From Utricularia gibba (taxonomy: Eukaryota > Streptophyta > Magnoliopsida > Lamiales > Lentibulariaceae): a DNA stretch of 64,000 nt. The stretch is from assembly GCA_002189035.1 (NCBI GenBank), contig CM007989.1:5921001-5985000 (forward strand). Reading direction: 5' to 3'. Made by a program: the position numbers and the translations under genes. The notes beneath the pieces were generated by a model. It did no database searches. It was not told where the DNA came from and saw only the letters and a list, made by a program, of their open reading frames with translations. This document shows positions 23,812 to 34,190 of this stretch, in pieces (within the stretch, counting starts at the first letter, position 1; each line of letters begins with the position of its first letter).

Positions 23812-24005
23812 TGAAGTAATCAGGAGGAGGAACAGAACCACTACTGGAGCAACCTTCGTCATTCCCCAAGAGCTGAGCATCTTCAATTGGTGTATGCGTT
23901 TTATAGAGGTCAATTTTTGCTGTCCTTTTCGCTAACTTGACCAAGTTTTCATGTAGTTGAACAAGTCTTAATAGCACAGCAGCCGCGCAATCCCTTAGCG
24001 CCACT
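23812..24005 (-). pseudogene. Exon fragment of an unrecognised gene, copy 1
   Basis: A 65-codon frame with a helical part (LLRLVQLHENLVKLAKRTAK, then IDLYK) and a serine-rich tail ending SVPPPDYFK and a stop. It looks coding because a second copy at 24757-24963 keeps most residues. The sequence before the first ATG (CTACGAAAG) could be the end of an intron. I cannot name the protein; it reads like the C terminus of a longer one. Confidence 0.5.
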
Positions 24006-24139
24006 TTCGTAGATGAGATTGGAATAAGTTGAATTATAATTATTTAGGTTATTTGATAGATTTACATTTAATTAGCTTTAAAGAATTTTTATATTTGATA
24101 TCTTGAAAACAAAATACTACAAAAAACTGATGCATACAC

Positions 24140-24756
24140 ACATGTATTATCTTAGTTCTAAAGTTCAACAACAAATGACACATAACATAAACATAAACTG
24201 TCAATAGTTCTCACGGAAAAACGACAACAAATCCCAGCTAGGAATAGTGTTTTTCATAAGTAGAAGAAATCTTTAAAAGATGGCTTGAATCATGAATCGT
24301 CTTATTCGTTTCTTCCTATAAGTTTTTCTCAAATCTCCTCCCATTTTCCAGAGGTGTGTGGTGTGTTATTCAAGGGGGTAGAGATATTTTCTTCCCCTCA
24401 TCATTCAAAAAATCTTCTTTTTTTCTTCACCTTAGGATTTCGTGTACTTCATTAAGCTTTTGTCCTTATTTCATGTAACTTCACTGTTCTCTTTCGAATC
24501 TTTGGGATTTGAGTTGCTGACATATGTTTTATTGCTCAAAGTAACTATTAGAACTAAGTCACAAAAGAGTAGAAATACATAATAAGCTTGAGTTTTTTAG
24601 CAAATTATTAGTTATTTTTTTATTCTTAAATACTCAAAAATATGTTTTATCACATTATCCAAGACTAGACTTGTTCTCTAGTCCTAACTAAGATTAACAG
24701 GCGCTAAGCAGTCAAAGAACTTCATGAGCAGAGATGTCAACACTCAACCCTTCACT
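24140..24756 (+). repeat. About 0.6-kb direct repeat, copy 1
   Basis: Repeated in the same orientation at about 27325-27946. Shared landmarks include AGTTCTCACGGAAAAA, CTTGGGATTTG/TTTGGGATTTG, and the closing AACAGGCGCTAAGCAGTCAA. On the minus strand this segment lies just downstream of the stop codon of the exon copy at 24757-24963, so it may derive from a 3' untranslated region. No coding frame of note. Confidence 0.8.
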
Positions 24757-24963
24757 TGAAGTAATCAGGAGGTGGAACAGAACCACTACAGGAGCAACCT
24801 TCGTCATTCCCCAATAGCTGAGCATCTTCAACTGGTGTATTGTGAATTGACCTCTACTTTTATAGAGGTCAATTTTTGCTGTCCTTTTCACTAACTTGAC
24901 CAAGTTTTCGTGTAGTTGAACAAGTCTTAATAACACAGCCGCCACGCAATCCCTTAGCGCCAC
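24757..24963 (-). pseudogene. Exon fragment of an unrecognised gene, copy 2
   Basis: A second copy of the fragment at 23812-24005. The first 35 codons are the same with two residue changes. Then an inserted stretch of about 19 bases, which partly repeats neighbouring sequence in reverse (GTAGAGGTCAATT), shifts the frame. After the insert the nucleotide sequence again matches copy 1, through CCTCCTGATTACTTCAAG. Broken by the insertion. Confidence 0.55.
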
Positions 24964-25099
24964 TTTCGTAGATGAGATTGGAATAAGTTGAATTATAATT
25001 ATTTAGGATATTTGATAGATTTACATTTAATTAGCTTTAAAGAATTTGTATATTTGATATCTTGAAAAAAAAATAATACAAAAAACTGATACATACATA

Positions 25100-27324
25100 T
25101 ATATATAATTTGATTAATTAATTGGTTTAACCTTTAAATTAATATTTAATATTAATTTTCCTTCCATCTCTAAAACCGAGTCTCCCCCCTATGCCATATA
25201 CCAGCAATCCCAAAGTAAATCTTTACTTTGGAATCCATGTAATTTTCTTTTTCACTTGTCTTCATCAGATAATCATGGACAGAGGGAGAAATATTAGGAA
25301 GAAGACTATTCAATTGAACAATGATGACAAGAATTTTGCGGAAAATTTGGCAACAATAACAATCCATCAAATTCTAGTAAGGCAACAACAAACAAGGTTA
25401 GACAATGCAAGAAGACTTATTTCTTATATGATTGATGCCACATAAGAAACAAAAATTTACAATGTCGTTAAAATTGCAAATTATTTTATCAAATAAATTT
25501 ATAAATCTAATTCATATCCAATCATATAACAATTATGAGCATAGTGAATTATGGTCGAATACAAGGAGCTATGTGTTTGTTGTGTAAAAGTTTATGCATG
25601 CTGTTTTGTCATGGTTAAGAGATTATGTATAGGCTAACACAAATTCTATTTAGTGATAAAATACAATAAAGAAAAGTAATAAATTATTGAAATCAGTTGT
25701 TGACTAAGATGAGATGGGGTGATGTGTTGGAACTCTTAGGATTAGTATGCAAATTACTACAACTATCCCACTGTTGCGTGTCGTTTCCTCAATAAATTTA
25801 AATTTAAAAAACGTAAAACACAAAAGAGCGTAGTACGAGTGTCAATCTCAAAAAGTTGAGTTTTGCGAAAAATGTTTTGTAGAAAACTTTTACAAATTGT
25901 CACGAAATTGTAAAAGGGAGTTTTTGAAATGCAAAAATACAAGTTACTATGTAAGTAATGGACCTTGAGTATGGTACACAGTTCCTGGGAAATGCACTCT
26001 GTTTCCTTCTTTTGTTTATCCTTGCCTCGGTTTTACTGATTCCTTCCGAATAGCTTGTTATAGAAGCAAGGAATAGCCTACTCTCCCTTACACTCTAATT
26101 GATAAAGAGGCACGGGAATAGCCTCATGCGGTTCCCCCTTGGACGATTGAGAAGACAATAAGATTGTCATCGATTGTCTTTAAAACCCACGTGTGTCCAA
26201 CTGTTGCCAATGACCAATGGCGAATACGAGGTCACTACTCGTCCACTGTTGCGGTATCTCGGTCACAAACAATTCGCTAATTCCCTCGAATTGATAGGGT
26301 TGCAAATGATGCTCTTCACCTTGCTCTTCATCAAATTTCACGAGGAGTGGCATGCTACTCATAGATCATGATTAGAAAACGTTACAGAAAGACTGCATAA
26401 AGAAGCATGGAAGCATGCAAAATCCGAAATGAATTCAGTAAAGAACCGAGAATTGCACTCAAGACTTAGAAGGAAATTTTATTTACTCTCAAAAAGTAAT
26501 AGTGTCAAAGGGCCATGGAAACAAAAAAAAAATGGAAAACTCTAGTGTTCTTCTTCCTTTGGAGGAGAGGAAGAATCAAAAGTTCTATATGTAAGAACAA
26601 AGTGTCAAAAGGTCAAAAGTCCAAAAATAAGTGTTCCAAATTGGTTTTATCTCACTCCTCACACGCATTAACTTCTTCTGGTCCCCTTCTCATCATTCCT
26701 TCTGTCTTACGGGCACCATCAGCTTTCTCATGCATGCAAGTAAGCATTCAATCATTGCTGTAGACTCTGACATGTCGTAACTCAGGGACCTTGACTAATA
26801 TCAGTTTTCCGCTCACAATTGTACCAAGTCACGTGCAAGGCACAAAAAGTTAGAGTCTAGTCTAAAGTCACAATTGTACCATCCTACAACACTCCACACT
26901 ACCTCCTACCACATTTCAGTCAAAGTACACGAAAAGGATAACGAAAATATACACAAAATAATTATCAATATAAATTCTAAATTGGACGACTTAACACTAG
27001 ATTCATACATAATAATACATAATAATAAGTATAAAATGACACTTAACACCCACCTAAACCATAAATCATTCATCTAACAAACAAAGCTTTAAGAACCAAA
27101 CTCTTGTTTTCCCTAATTTTTTGTCTATCTCTAATTAGGGTTGGTCTAGTGAACTTCACTATTTCCCTCTCCTGAATCTATCCTAAATTGTTAAGAAAAT
27201 AATGTGATTATGTGTTAAATGTGGTTTAATGAACAACAAACATGTAACTCCTTTTGTCCCCAGGCACTATTAGATGCTTTAGCTATTCATGATAACAGAA
27301 TGTAAAACACTTTCATGACATATT
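25100..27324. other. Spacer without recognised genes
   Basis: No conserved protein seen. Parts near 25455-25560 resemble the inner end of the family B gypsy LTR (compare 4540-4660), suggesting an old LTR remnant. The frames at 25191-25445, 26174-26371 and 26874-27077 have no recognisable domains. Confidence 0.45.
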
Positions 27325-27946
27325 ATAAGTATTATCTTGGTTGTAAAGTTCAACAACAAAAGGCACATAACAGAACCATAAACTGTAAATAGTTCTCACG
27401 GAAAAATGACAACAACTCCCAACTAGGAATAATGTTTTTCATAAGCAAAAGAAATTTTCAAAAGATGGCTTGGATCATGGTTCGTCTTCAAAAGAGGTGT
27501 GTGGCATGTTGTTCAAGGGGTTAGAGATATTTTCTTACCCTCATCATTCCAGAAATCTTCTTTTTCTCTTATCAGGAAGACAAGCAAAACAAAAATAATC
27601 TTTCAGCTTTTCTCTTATATTTTTTGTGTACTTCATTCAGCTTTTGTACTTATTTCATGTAACTTCACTATTCTCTTTCGGCTCCTTGGGATTTGGATTG
27701 CTGACATATGGTGTATTGCTCAAGAGAACTATTAGAACTAAGTCACAAAAGCATAGAAATACATTATAAAACTTGAGTTTTCTAGCAAAATACTAGTTAT
27801 TTTTTTTATTCTTAAATACTCAAAAATATGTATTATCACACTATATTACAACGATATTAGACTTATCCTACAGACTAACTAAGACTAACAGGCGCTAAGC
27901 AGTCAAGGAACTTCATGAGCAGAGATGTCGACACTCAACCCTTCAG
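27325..27946 (+). repeat. About 0.6-kb direct repeat, copy 2
   Basis: Matches 24140-24756 throughout, with small insertions (for example about 40 extra bases near 27560-27610) and roughly 10 percent changes. Unlike copy 1 it is not followed by the exon fragment; after AACCCTTCA at 27946 the sequence is unrelated. Confidence 0.8.
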
Positions 27947-30612
27947 CTCAAAATGCATGAATTAAAAATGTGCAAGTCTTGGTTGTCACTCAAGTATACA
28001 TGATAGCTTCATCAAGAAAAGTACCTTCAAAGATTAAATAAGCAAATATGACATGTTTTCACTTCCAAAGGGCTATTGGTTGTTAACATTTTTTTCCTTC
28101 TTTCTTTCTCTTCTTTTTCTATTTTTTTTTTCATTCGAAGGTTCAGATAGAAGGAAGCTATGGTTTCGCTCAGGTTATTGTTGTTCCCTTTCTCTTAAGT
28201 CCAGAGTGTGGACTAAGCACTCCCCTCCTTGTTCCTCCTGAGAATTCTCCTACTCCTCTAAGCTATCCCACAACTACCTTTCTCTTGTTGCTCCAATGTC
28301 TACACACGCTCTTTTGTTTATACTGCTTTTCAAGACTTGGGTCTCATTGCTTTTTAGGTGATGATGCTTTTCTGACCCCATAATCTTATGATCCTCGATT
28401 TCCTTGACAACTAGTATCCCATGAGAGAACAATGCATGCCAACTTGCATAAAATTTTTTTTTGAATGCACTAATTTGACTACATTGAACATGCTACTATC
28501 TCATGAAAATGATCAAGGAAAAATGCATGCTCATGGGTATATAAAAGGCTATAACAAAAGTCATGCATTTTGTGCATCATTGAAAAGTGTCACGTCCTTG
28601 TAAAGGGATTCCCCAACAGCACACAAGAGTCTCCAAATCATGCATCGAGCTACGAAAGTAGTCCTAGCTTAGAGTAATATAATAAAAATAAAAATAAAAA
28701 TAAAAAAATAAAAATGAAAATAGAATAAAACACACCAAATGCATCGATTATTACTTGATCAAGGAGGAGTCTTTCACTATCTAGTTCAATTTCTTTACTT
28801 CCCACAGCAAGTCCCCAAGCCTATTATACACCATGCCAATTATGGACTTGCAGCAGCAGTTTTTCATACTTTTCAGTTCGTTTAGTCCCTGGAAGGTGCT
28901 TTCCTTTTCCTTTTAATGAGGTGCTTTAATGTAAAGCCTTGCAAGAGACTTAAAAACAAAACCTTCCCCCCTAGCTTGAATTAGGCCAACAATTTTAAGA
29001 GAATGTGCATTCAAATGAGCTAATTTTGTTTCTACATGGAAGAATTTTAACTTGGAAGTTTTATTAGAGCACAACCTTTGAGCAAGGAAAGTGATTACAT
29101 TATTGAACCCAAGATGGTTTATGGTATTCCTCTAATAATTCTTATTCATTTGTTCCACTAAAATTGCTCCTAGATTCAAGGATTTCATGTGCAACAAGCA
29201 CCACATGACAAACAAATCACTTTTATATAAAGAATTGAATCCTAAGGTTCTATCGAAAAGCAAAGCATAAATAAGCAAGTGAACACATCGTATAGTAGGG
29301 TCTGCGAATAAATCAGCACATTTTGCCCCTTTTACCTCATTATACCTGGTTGTGAATTCTTCATCATCAAAGTGTAGGTATTTGAGGTTGAGCATCTCTA
29401 CAAGTTGCTTGAAGTAGGGAATGCCCTTGTTGGTCATTTTTCATTGTGATTTCCTGATGAACGCTGGAATGGGTTTGCTAAATGTCGCACTTTAGTACAT
29501 TCAACGCATCAAAAGAAATTTATAAACCTAGTTATTCAACTATACAAATTACAGGAATTAATGTAGTGTGACAAGCAAAGATCAAATTTACAAGGAATGG
29601 TTACAATTTCCTGAAGTTGATTACATTTACTAAAAACAGGGGTTTTTTGAGAATTTAGCTCTAATGTGTGTAAAACATAAAATAGCAATAGCTGAAATAA
29701 ACGAGTTGTAGAGATGAAGAGGCATTGAAATTACCGTGAATGTGCAAAAAATATAAAATAAAAGTGATTTGGCTAGGTTTTACATCAGAATCTAGCTCTT
29801 GTATCATTCAAGAAAGCTCATAGGTTTAAACCCAACTTTAAAACACTTAAATACAAAGCAAAGGTTTGCAGGAACAGTAAATAGCATATCAAACTTAAAA
29901 CCAAACACAACAGGTTTAAACAAGAACATGTTGATAAGCTGACATATTTACCACATAAAAGTCTATTGAAAATACTAACTATTCAATCTTCACGAGAACA
30001 TATTCAACCAAGCCTTTTGAGGAAATAACTCTTTGATCAATGGTTTTTGTGCACTTATAGAATTGTCATCATTTTTGTATATCATGTTTAACATAATAAA
30101 AATAATTAATTTTTACTTATAAAAAATTTAAATATAAACTTATATATATAATTTTGATTTTATATTATATTTATACAAAAATAAAATTAATAAAATGAAT
30201 TGAATTTTCAATATTTTAATTATTTTTTAAAAAAATTTTAATTATCTTTTTAAATTAATTTTAATTTTACAAAAAGATGAAATTTGTAACGAGTTGAAAT
30301 TGAATTCTTAAATATATAGGTTCAAAAAAGCAAAGTAATATCAATTAAGTTACGAACATACATGTAAAAATCTAACACAAATATGAATACACAATGACAG
30401 AAACTTCATGGCCTACTCAAAACCCCATAAGAGTACATGGAATACCACCCAACAAGGAGCCCACCCTATATCCTTGTTGGAATACCACCCAACAAGGATA
30501 AGGTTATATGGAACTCTTACCTTTCGTTTCCAAGATTGTCAGACCAATGTTACTAAGAATAAGAGGGTGCAACCATCAATGTAAATGGTCATATAGCTAA
30601 TGAACTCATATA
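27947..30612 (-). other. Probable gypsy (Athila/Tat-type) remnants
   Basis: Low-complexity, gene-free DNA typical of the non-coding interior of large gypsy elements, with one recognisable fragment at 29132-29437. An AAAAT-type microsatellite lies at about 28679-28720. No LTR borders could be set. AT-only sequence dominates from 30080 to 30300. Confidence 0.4.
29132..29437 (-). pseudogene. Athila-like retrotransposon ORF fragment
   Basis: A 101-codon frame with the pattern ADLFADPTIRCVHLLIYALL followed later by LNLGAILVEQM. This resembles the plant ORF often annotated as Arabidopsis retrotransposon ORF-1/Athila protein (P-IR, a hydrophobic block, then NLG and a terminal M). No flanking coding sequence continues it, so it is a fragment. 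Confidence 0.5.
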
Positions 30613-30620
30613 CGCTAAAT

Positions 30621-31243
30621 TAGACATGGGCACGGGTTGCGACTTACTAAGTAACGAGTTGGACTTGTCGAGTCATGACTCTATTACGGGTTCACGAGTC
30701 GACGGGTTGATGGGTTTTGATCCCCAACTCGTATTTTACCCGAGTTGACTCGTTACCTATCGACTCGTCGAGTTGACTCGTTACCTGTCGACTCGTCGAG
30801 TTGACCCAAGTATGAACTCGTAAACCCGTATTTTATATTATTTTTTAAAATAATTATTATATTTTTCAGTTATTTTTTTGTTGTATATGAATATTTTTAT
30901 TTGTATATGATTTATTTAATCATTGAATATTCGATTTTAAAAAATGTAATAAAGTTTTACCTCCTCCTTTACGATATTTGAGACTAATGGTATATAATAT
31001 AAGTGGAGTTAGTTAGTACCAAATTAAAAATATTAAATAAAAAAGATGTAAAATATAAATTAAAAATGAATAATTTGGACTATAAATCATGCATTTTTTC
31101 ACGAGTTATTCGGGTAACTTGTTGAGTCGAAAATCACCGACTCAACTCGTACCTATTTTTCACAAGTACGAGTAACTCATACCCATTACATACGGGTCGA
31201 CTTGCGATCAACTCGGGTTGACCCGTACCCATGCCCAAATCTA
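30621..31243. mobile_element. Non-autonomous hAT element with 8-bp TSD
   Basis: A 623-bp element. Left end TAGACATGGGCACGGGT; right end, reversed, TAGATTTGGGCATGGGT. Flanks are CGCTAAAT (30613-30620) and TGCTAAAT (31244-31251), an 8-bp duplication with one change. Both ends carry many GAGTTGACC/GGTCAACTC-type subterminal motifs, including two tandem 28-bp units at 30742-30797. The AT-rich middle has no coding capacity, so it would need a transposase from elsewhere. Confidence 0.9.
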
Positions 31244-31251
31244 TGCTAAAT

Positions 31252-32429
31252 GTTTCATATTTTTTGTGGTCTCTTTCTTATATGGTTTTCTGTTGAAATG
31301 ACATCGATTTTTCTACATTCTTCTCTTATTAATTGCATGTGATTCAATGTATTGAATGCTAAAAAAGTCTATTTCAGGTGACCAAAGGGTGGGGGAGTAC
31401 TAGAGGTTGTGATCCAAGCCTTAGGGAAATGAGTCATAAGGGTAGCCATTTTGGGTGTCTTCCATACGCCTGCTTTAAATTGTTGATGAGGCTGGTGTCG
31501 GTTTTAAGATTAATGTCATGCACATTTACTTTTGTCATGTGATGATGAACTTAGGTAGCTACGTGTGGGACTGTGTAGAAAAACTCAACTATGTTTTCTT
31601 GTAACTTATATTAATATCTTGTATTTAACTTGATGTTTTATAACTTTGTTGAGTTTTGTACGAGGTAATAGAATGTTATGGTCTCATGATTCTTCTTGTA
31701 ATCATAGTATCAAGGCTCGAATCTAGAAAGATGTGGATTTAGGTCTTGGCATTTACATAGAAGGGAATGGACTCACAAAAGCCATGAGGAACCTCCAAAG
31801 TGAATTTGTTTGATTCATAATAGTACCATGCACGACACTAAGGACTATCATCTTAGAAGTATACTGCTTTAGGTTGAAGATGAGGAATGTGACTATGCAG
31901 AAATTTTTTCCCCATAGAAAAAGCATTCTGTTATGTGGAATGAAAATACTCTCTTATACTTGAAATTGTGATACCTAATGAGATTATCCATCATTCTCCC
32001 TCACCACTAAGTTAAATTAGAAAAACTCGGCTAATGAAATCAGAGTAAGGATTACCTTGCCCAAGGAGGTTAAACCCTACCCATGAGGTCGTAGCATATA
32101 GGGTAAAAGGTCAAAGAGGGTAAACCCTACCTCTTAATAGTCTAATCGGTAACCTAGCTCCCTATCGATATATATTTGAGCGGGGCACCCAATGAACTTG
32201 ATCTATGAGTTGAAGTTGCAATTTCAAGTACATTACTATGGGCTCCTAAAGTCGCACCTCAGCTACATTCAAGTGTTCCTGCTCATGCAGAGGATTCAAT
32301 GTGTGAACTAAGGATGAAGTCAAGTCGAAATCTGAGTAAGAGGAAATGGTTGTTTGATAAAAGAAATCACGCTCCAACCAAGCCTATATCGAGAGTTTGA
32401 TTGTCATGGAGCTTATGATTCAGACCACC
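31252..32429. other. Spacer without recognised genes
   Basis: No frame with protein-like features was found. A short duplicated phrase (GTAAACCCTACC / TTAAACCCTACC) occurs near 32070 and 32120. Nothing else supported. Confidence 0.45.
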
Positions 32430-33065
32430 TTCACAATCCACCTTCGCCTTGCACGCTATTTTTCACTTTGGGCATGCAACCCTCATGATTTTACATTCTT
32501 TCCTTCTGGAGAAAAGGTCTCGTACAAGATTAAGAGGATCCCTCTATTTAAACACCTCCTCTTCCCCATCTATAACCAATATGGGATATCGTAACTGTCA
32601 CAAGACCCATATCCTTACATTCTTCCCCTCTTAGACACTTAGCATCCTCATTAAGTATCACCTCATCCCACTGACACAAGCTCGAGTGTGACCCTAATAT
32701 CAAATGTCATGGCCTACCCTCGTCTCTTACAATGTTGTACGCTTTGGGCACCCAACCCTCATGGTTTTACATAATCCCATTTCGAGAGAAAAACCTCATA
32801 CAAGATTAAAAGAGTCATTCTATTTAAGCACATCTCCTTTCTCGTCCCTAACCAATGTGGGATACCATAACCATCACAAAGCCCCTAGACCCACACTAAG
32901 TTTCTAAGAGGGGAAGAATGTAAGGCTAGGGACCTTGTGACAATTATAGTATCTCACATTGGTTACGGATGGGGAAGATGATGTGTTTAAATAGAGAGGC
33001 CCTCCTGATCTTGCATGAAGTACTTTTCCCTAAAATGGTAGAACGTAAAACTGTAAGGATAGGGT
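32430..33065. repeat. Reiterated repeat family C with an inverted copy
   Basis: Two direct copies (about 32455-32640 and 32740-32900) and one inverted copy (about 32905-33065) of a unit with the order TTTGGGCA, CAACCCTCATG, TTTACAT, AAGATTAA, CTCTATTTAA, ATCACAAGNCCC-like blocks. The same unit recurs at 60130-60710. The reading frames over it reflect the repeat, not genes. The inverted copy stops where a family B LTR begins at 33068. Confidence 0.7.
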
Positions 33066-33067
33066 AC

Positions 33068-34190
33068 TGATAGCACACAAATTTTCCTTTTTTTAGGATA
33101 AGAAAATTATGACTTTTTAATTATATTTTAGATATTTATTCTATGATTTTAAGTATTTTGGAAAAATTAAGAGAATAATATGATTTTTGTATGTTAGTGA
33201 ACTAAATCCTTTGATTTAGCCCATCCTATGTTCTAATCCATTTGTGAACCAGTGGCAAAGTCTAAGATTATTGCAAAACAAGTATTTCGCACAACCATCC
33301 AGTTCGTAGAAGGATCAGTATAAAAGAAGGGATAATGAGTGCACTGTTACTATAGCAAACTGCAAGTCAAAGATAGGAGTAGTACGATTGTCAGAAAATC
33401 ATACTTTCTTTGGGAAAAGAAAAATAGGATATTTTTGAAAAAAAAAGAGTAGCAAGCAAAGAACACATACATGGAGAAGCTTAAGGAGGAACAAGAAACT
33501 GGGATGAAGACGATTTTTCTAGGAGAGCCTCAAACTTGAAGAACAGTATCAAGAACCCAATTTAGTGCTACTGTTCCGAAATGTGAACAATAGTAGACGG
33601 GAATCAGAATTATTTCTTTTTGTTTTTAGTTTGCTAAATATTTAGTTCCTATACAGTTAATCTTACAATGTTTATGATGTTTACTTTAGTTTATCTCAAT
33701 AAGCTATTGCTTTCATATAAGTAGCTAAACTTAAGGATGCCTAATGGTGCGAGAAGGACGATGTGGATTAGTGTTCATAAGATAATTGATCATTGTGTCT
33801 TTAGCTTTTATTTCTATCATTTCTCAAGTAGATCAAAGGGGGGAAACAAACAGATTCACAACTCAGATGCTTGATTTAGAGGTGGACCAACAAATCAAAA
33901 AAGGATAATAAGTGTTAGTCTTGGGTAGAACTATTAGAGATAGATAGACCTAATTTTACATATTTTACATAATGATATTAAGAGCTACCTTAATTAAAAA
34001 TATGATAAATAACCTGGGTAGACTTAAACTGTTTGAAGTTAAAAGTATAGAAACATTGTAGATTAAAAAAACATTTTAGTACTACATTACTTTGACCACT
34101 TTGAGGCATTTTAGTATTATTTTATGCTTAGAACTTGTATTTCTTACTATCTACATTAAGATTTAATCTTAGTTACTGAACTTACTGTTA
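33068..34190 (+). repeat. Gypsy family B LTR, diverged and truncated
   Basis: Starts TGATAGCACACAAATTTTC, as does the LTR ending at 7075 on the other strand, and keeps landmarks such as CTAAATCCTTTGATTTAG near 33208 and GGGTAGACTTA near 34016. The 3' end and primer-binding site are missing. No interior follows. Confidence 0.7.

Noticed and set aside
23686-23913. Frame that looks like a signal peptide or membrane protein
   Set aside because: It overlaps the better-supported exon fragment 23812-24005 in another frame and changes between the two copies as non-coding sequence would.
25191-25445. 84-codon frame as a small gene
   Set aside because: No domain, no conserved duplicate and composition like the surrounding spacer; not enough to support a call.
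28678-28722. Regularly spaced short repeats
   Set aside because: An AAAAT-type microsatellite, not a CRISPR array; no spacers and a eukaryotic context.
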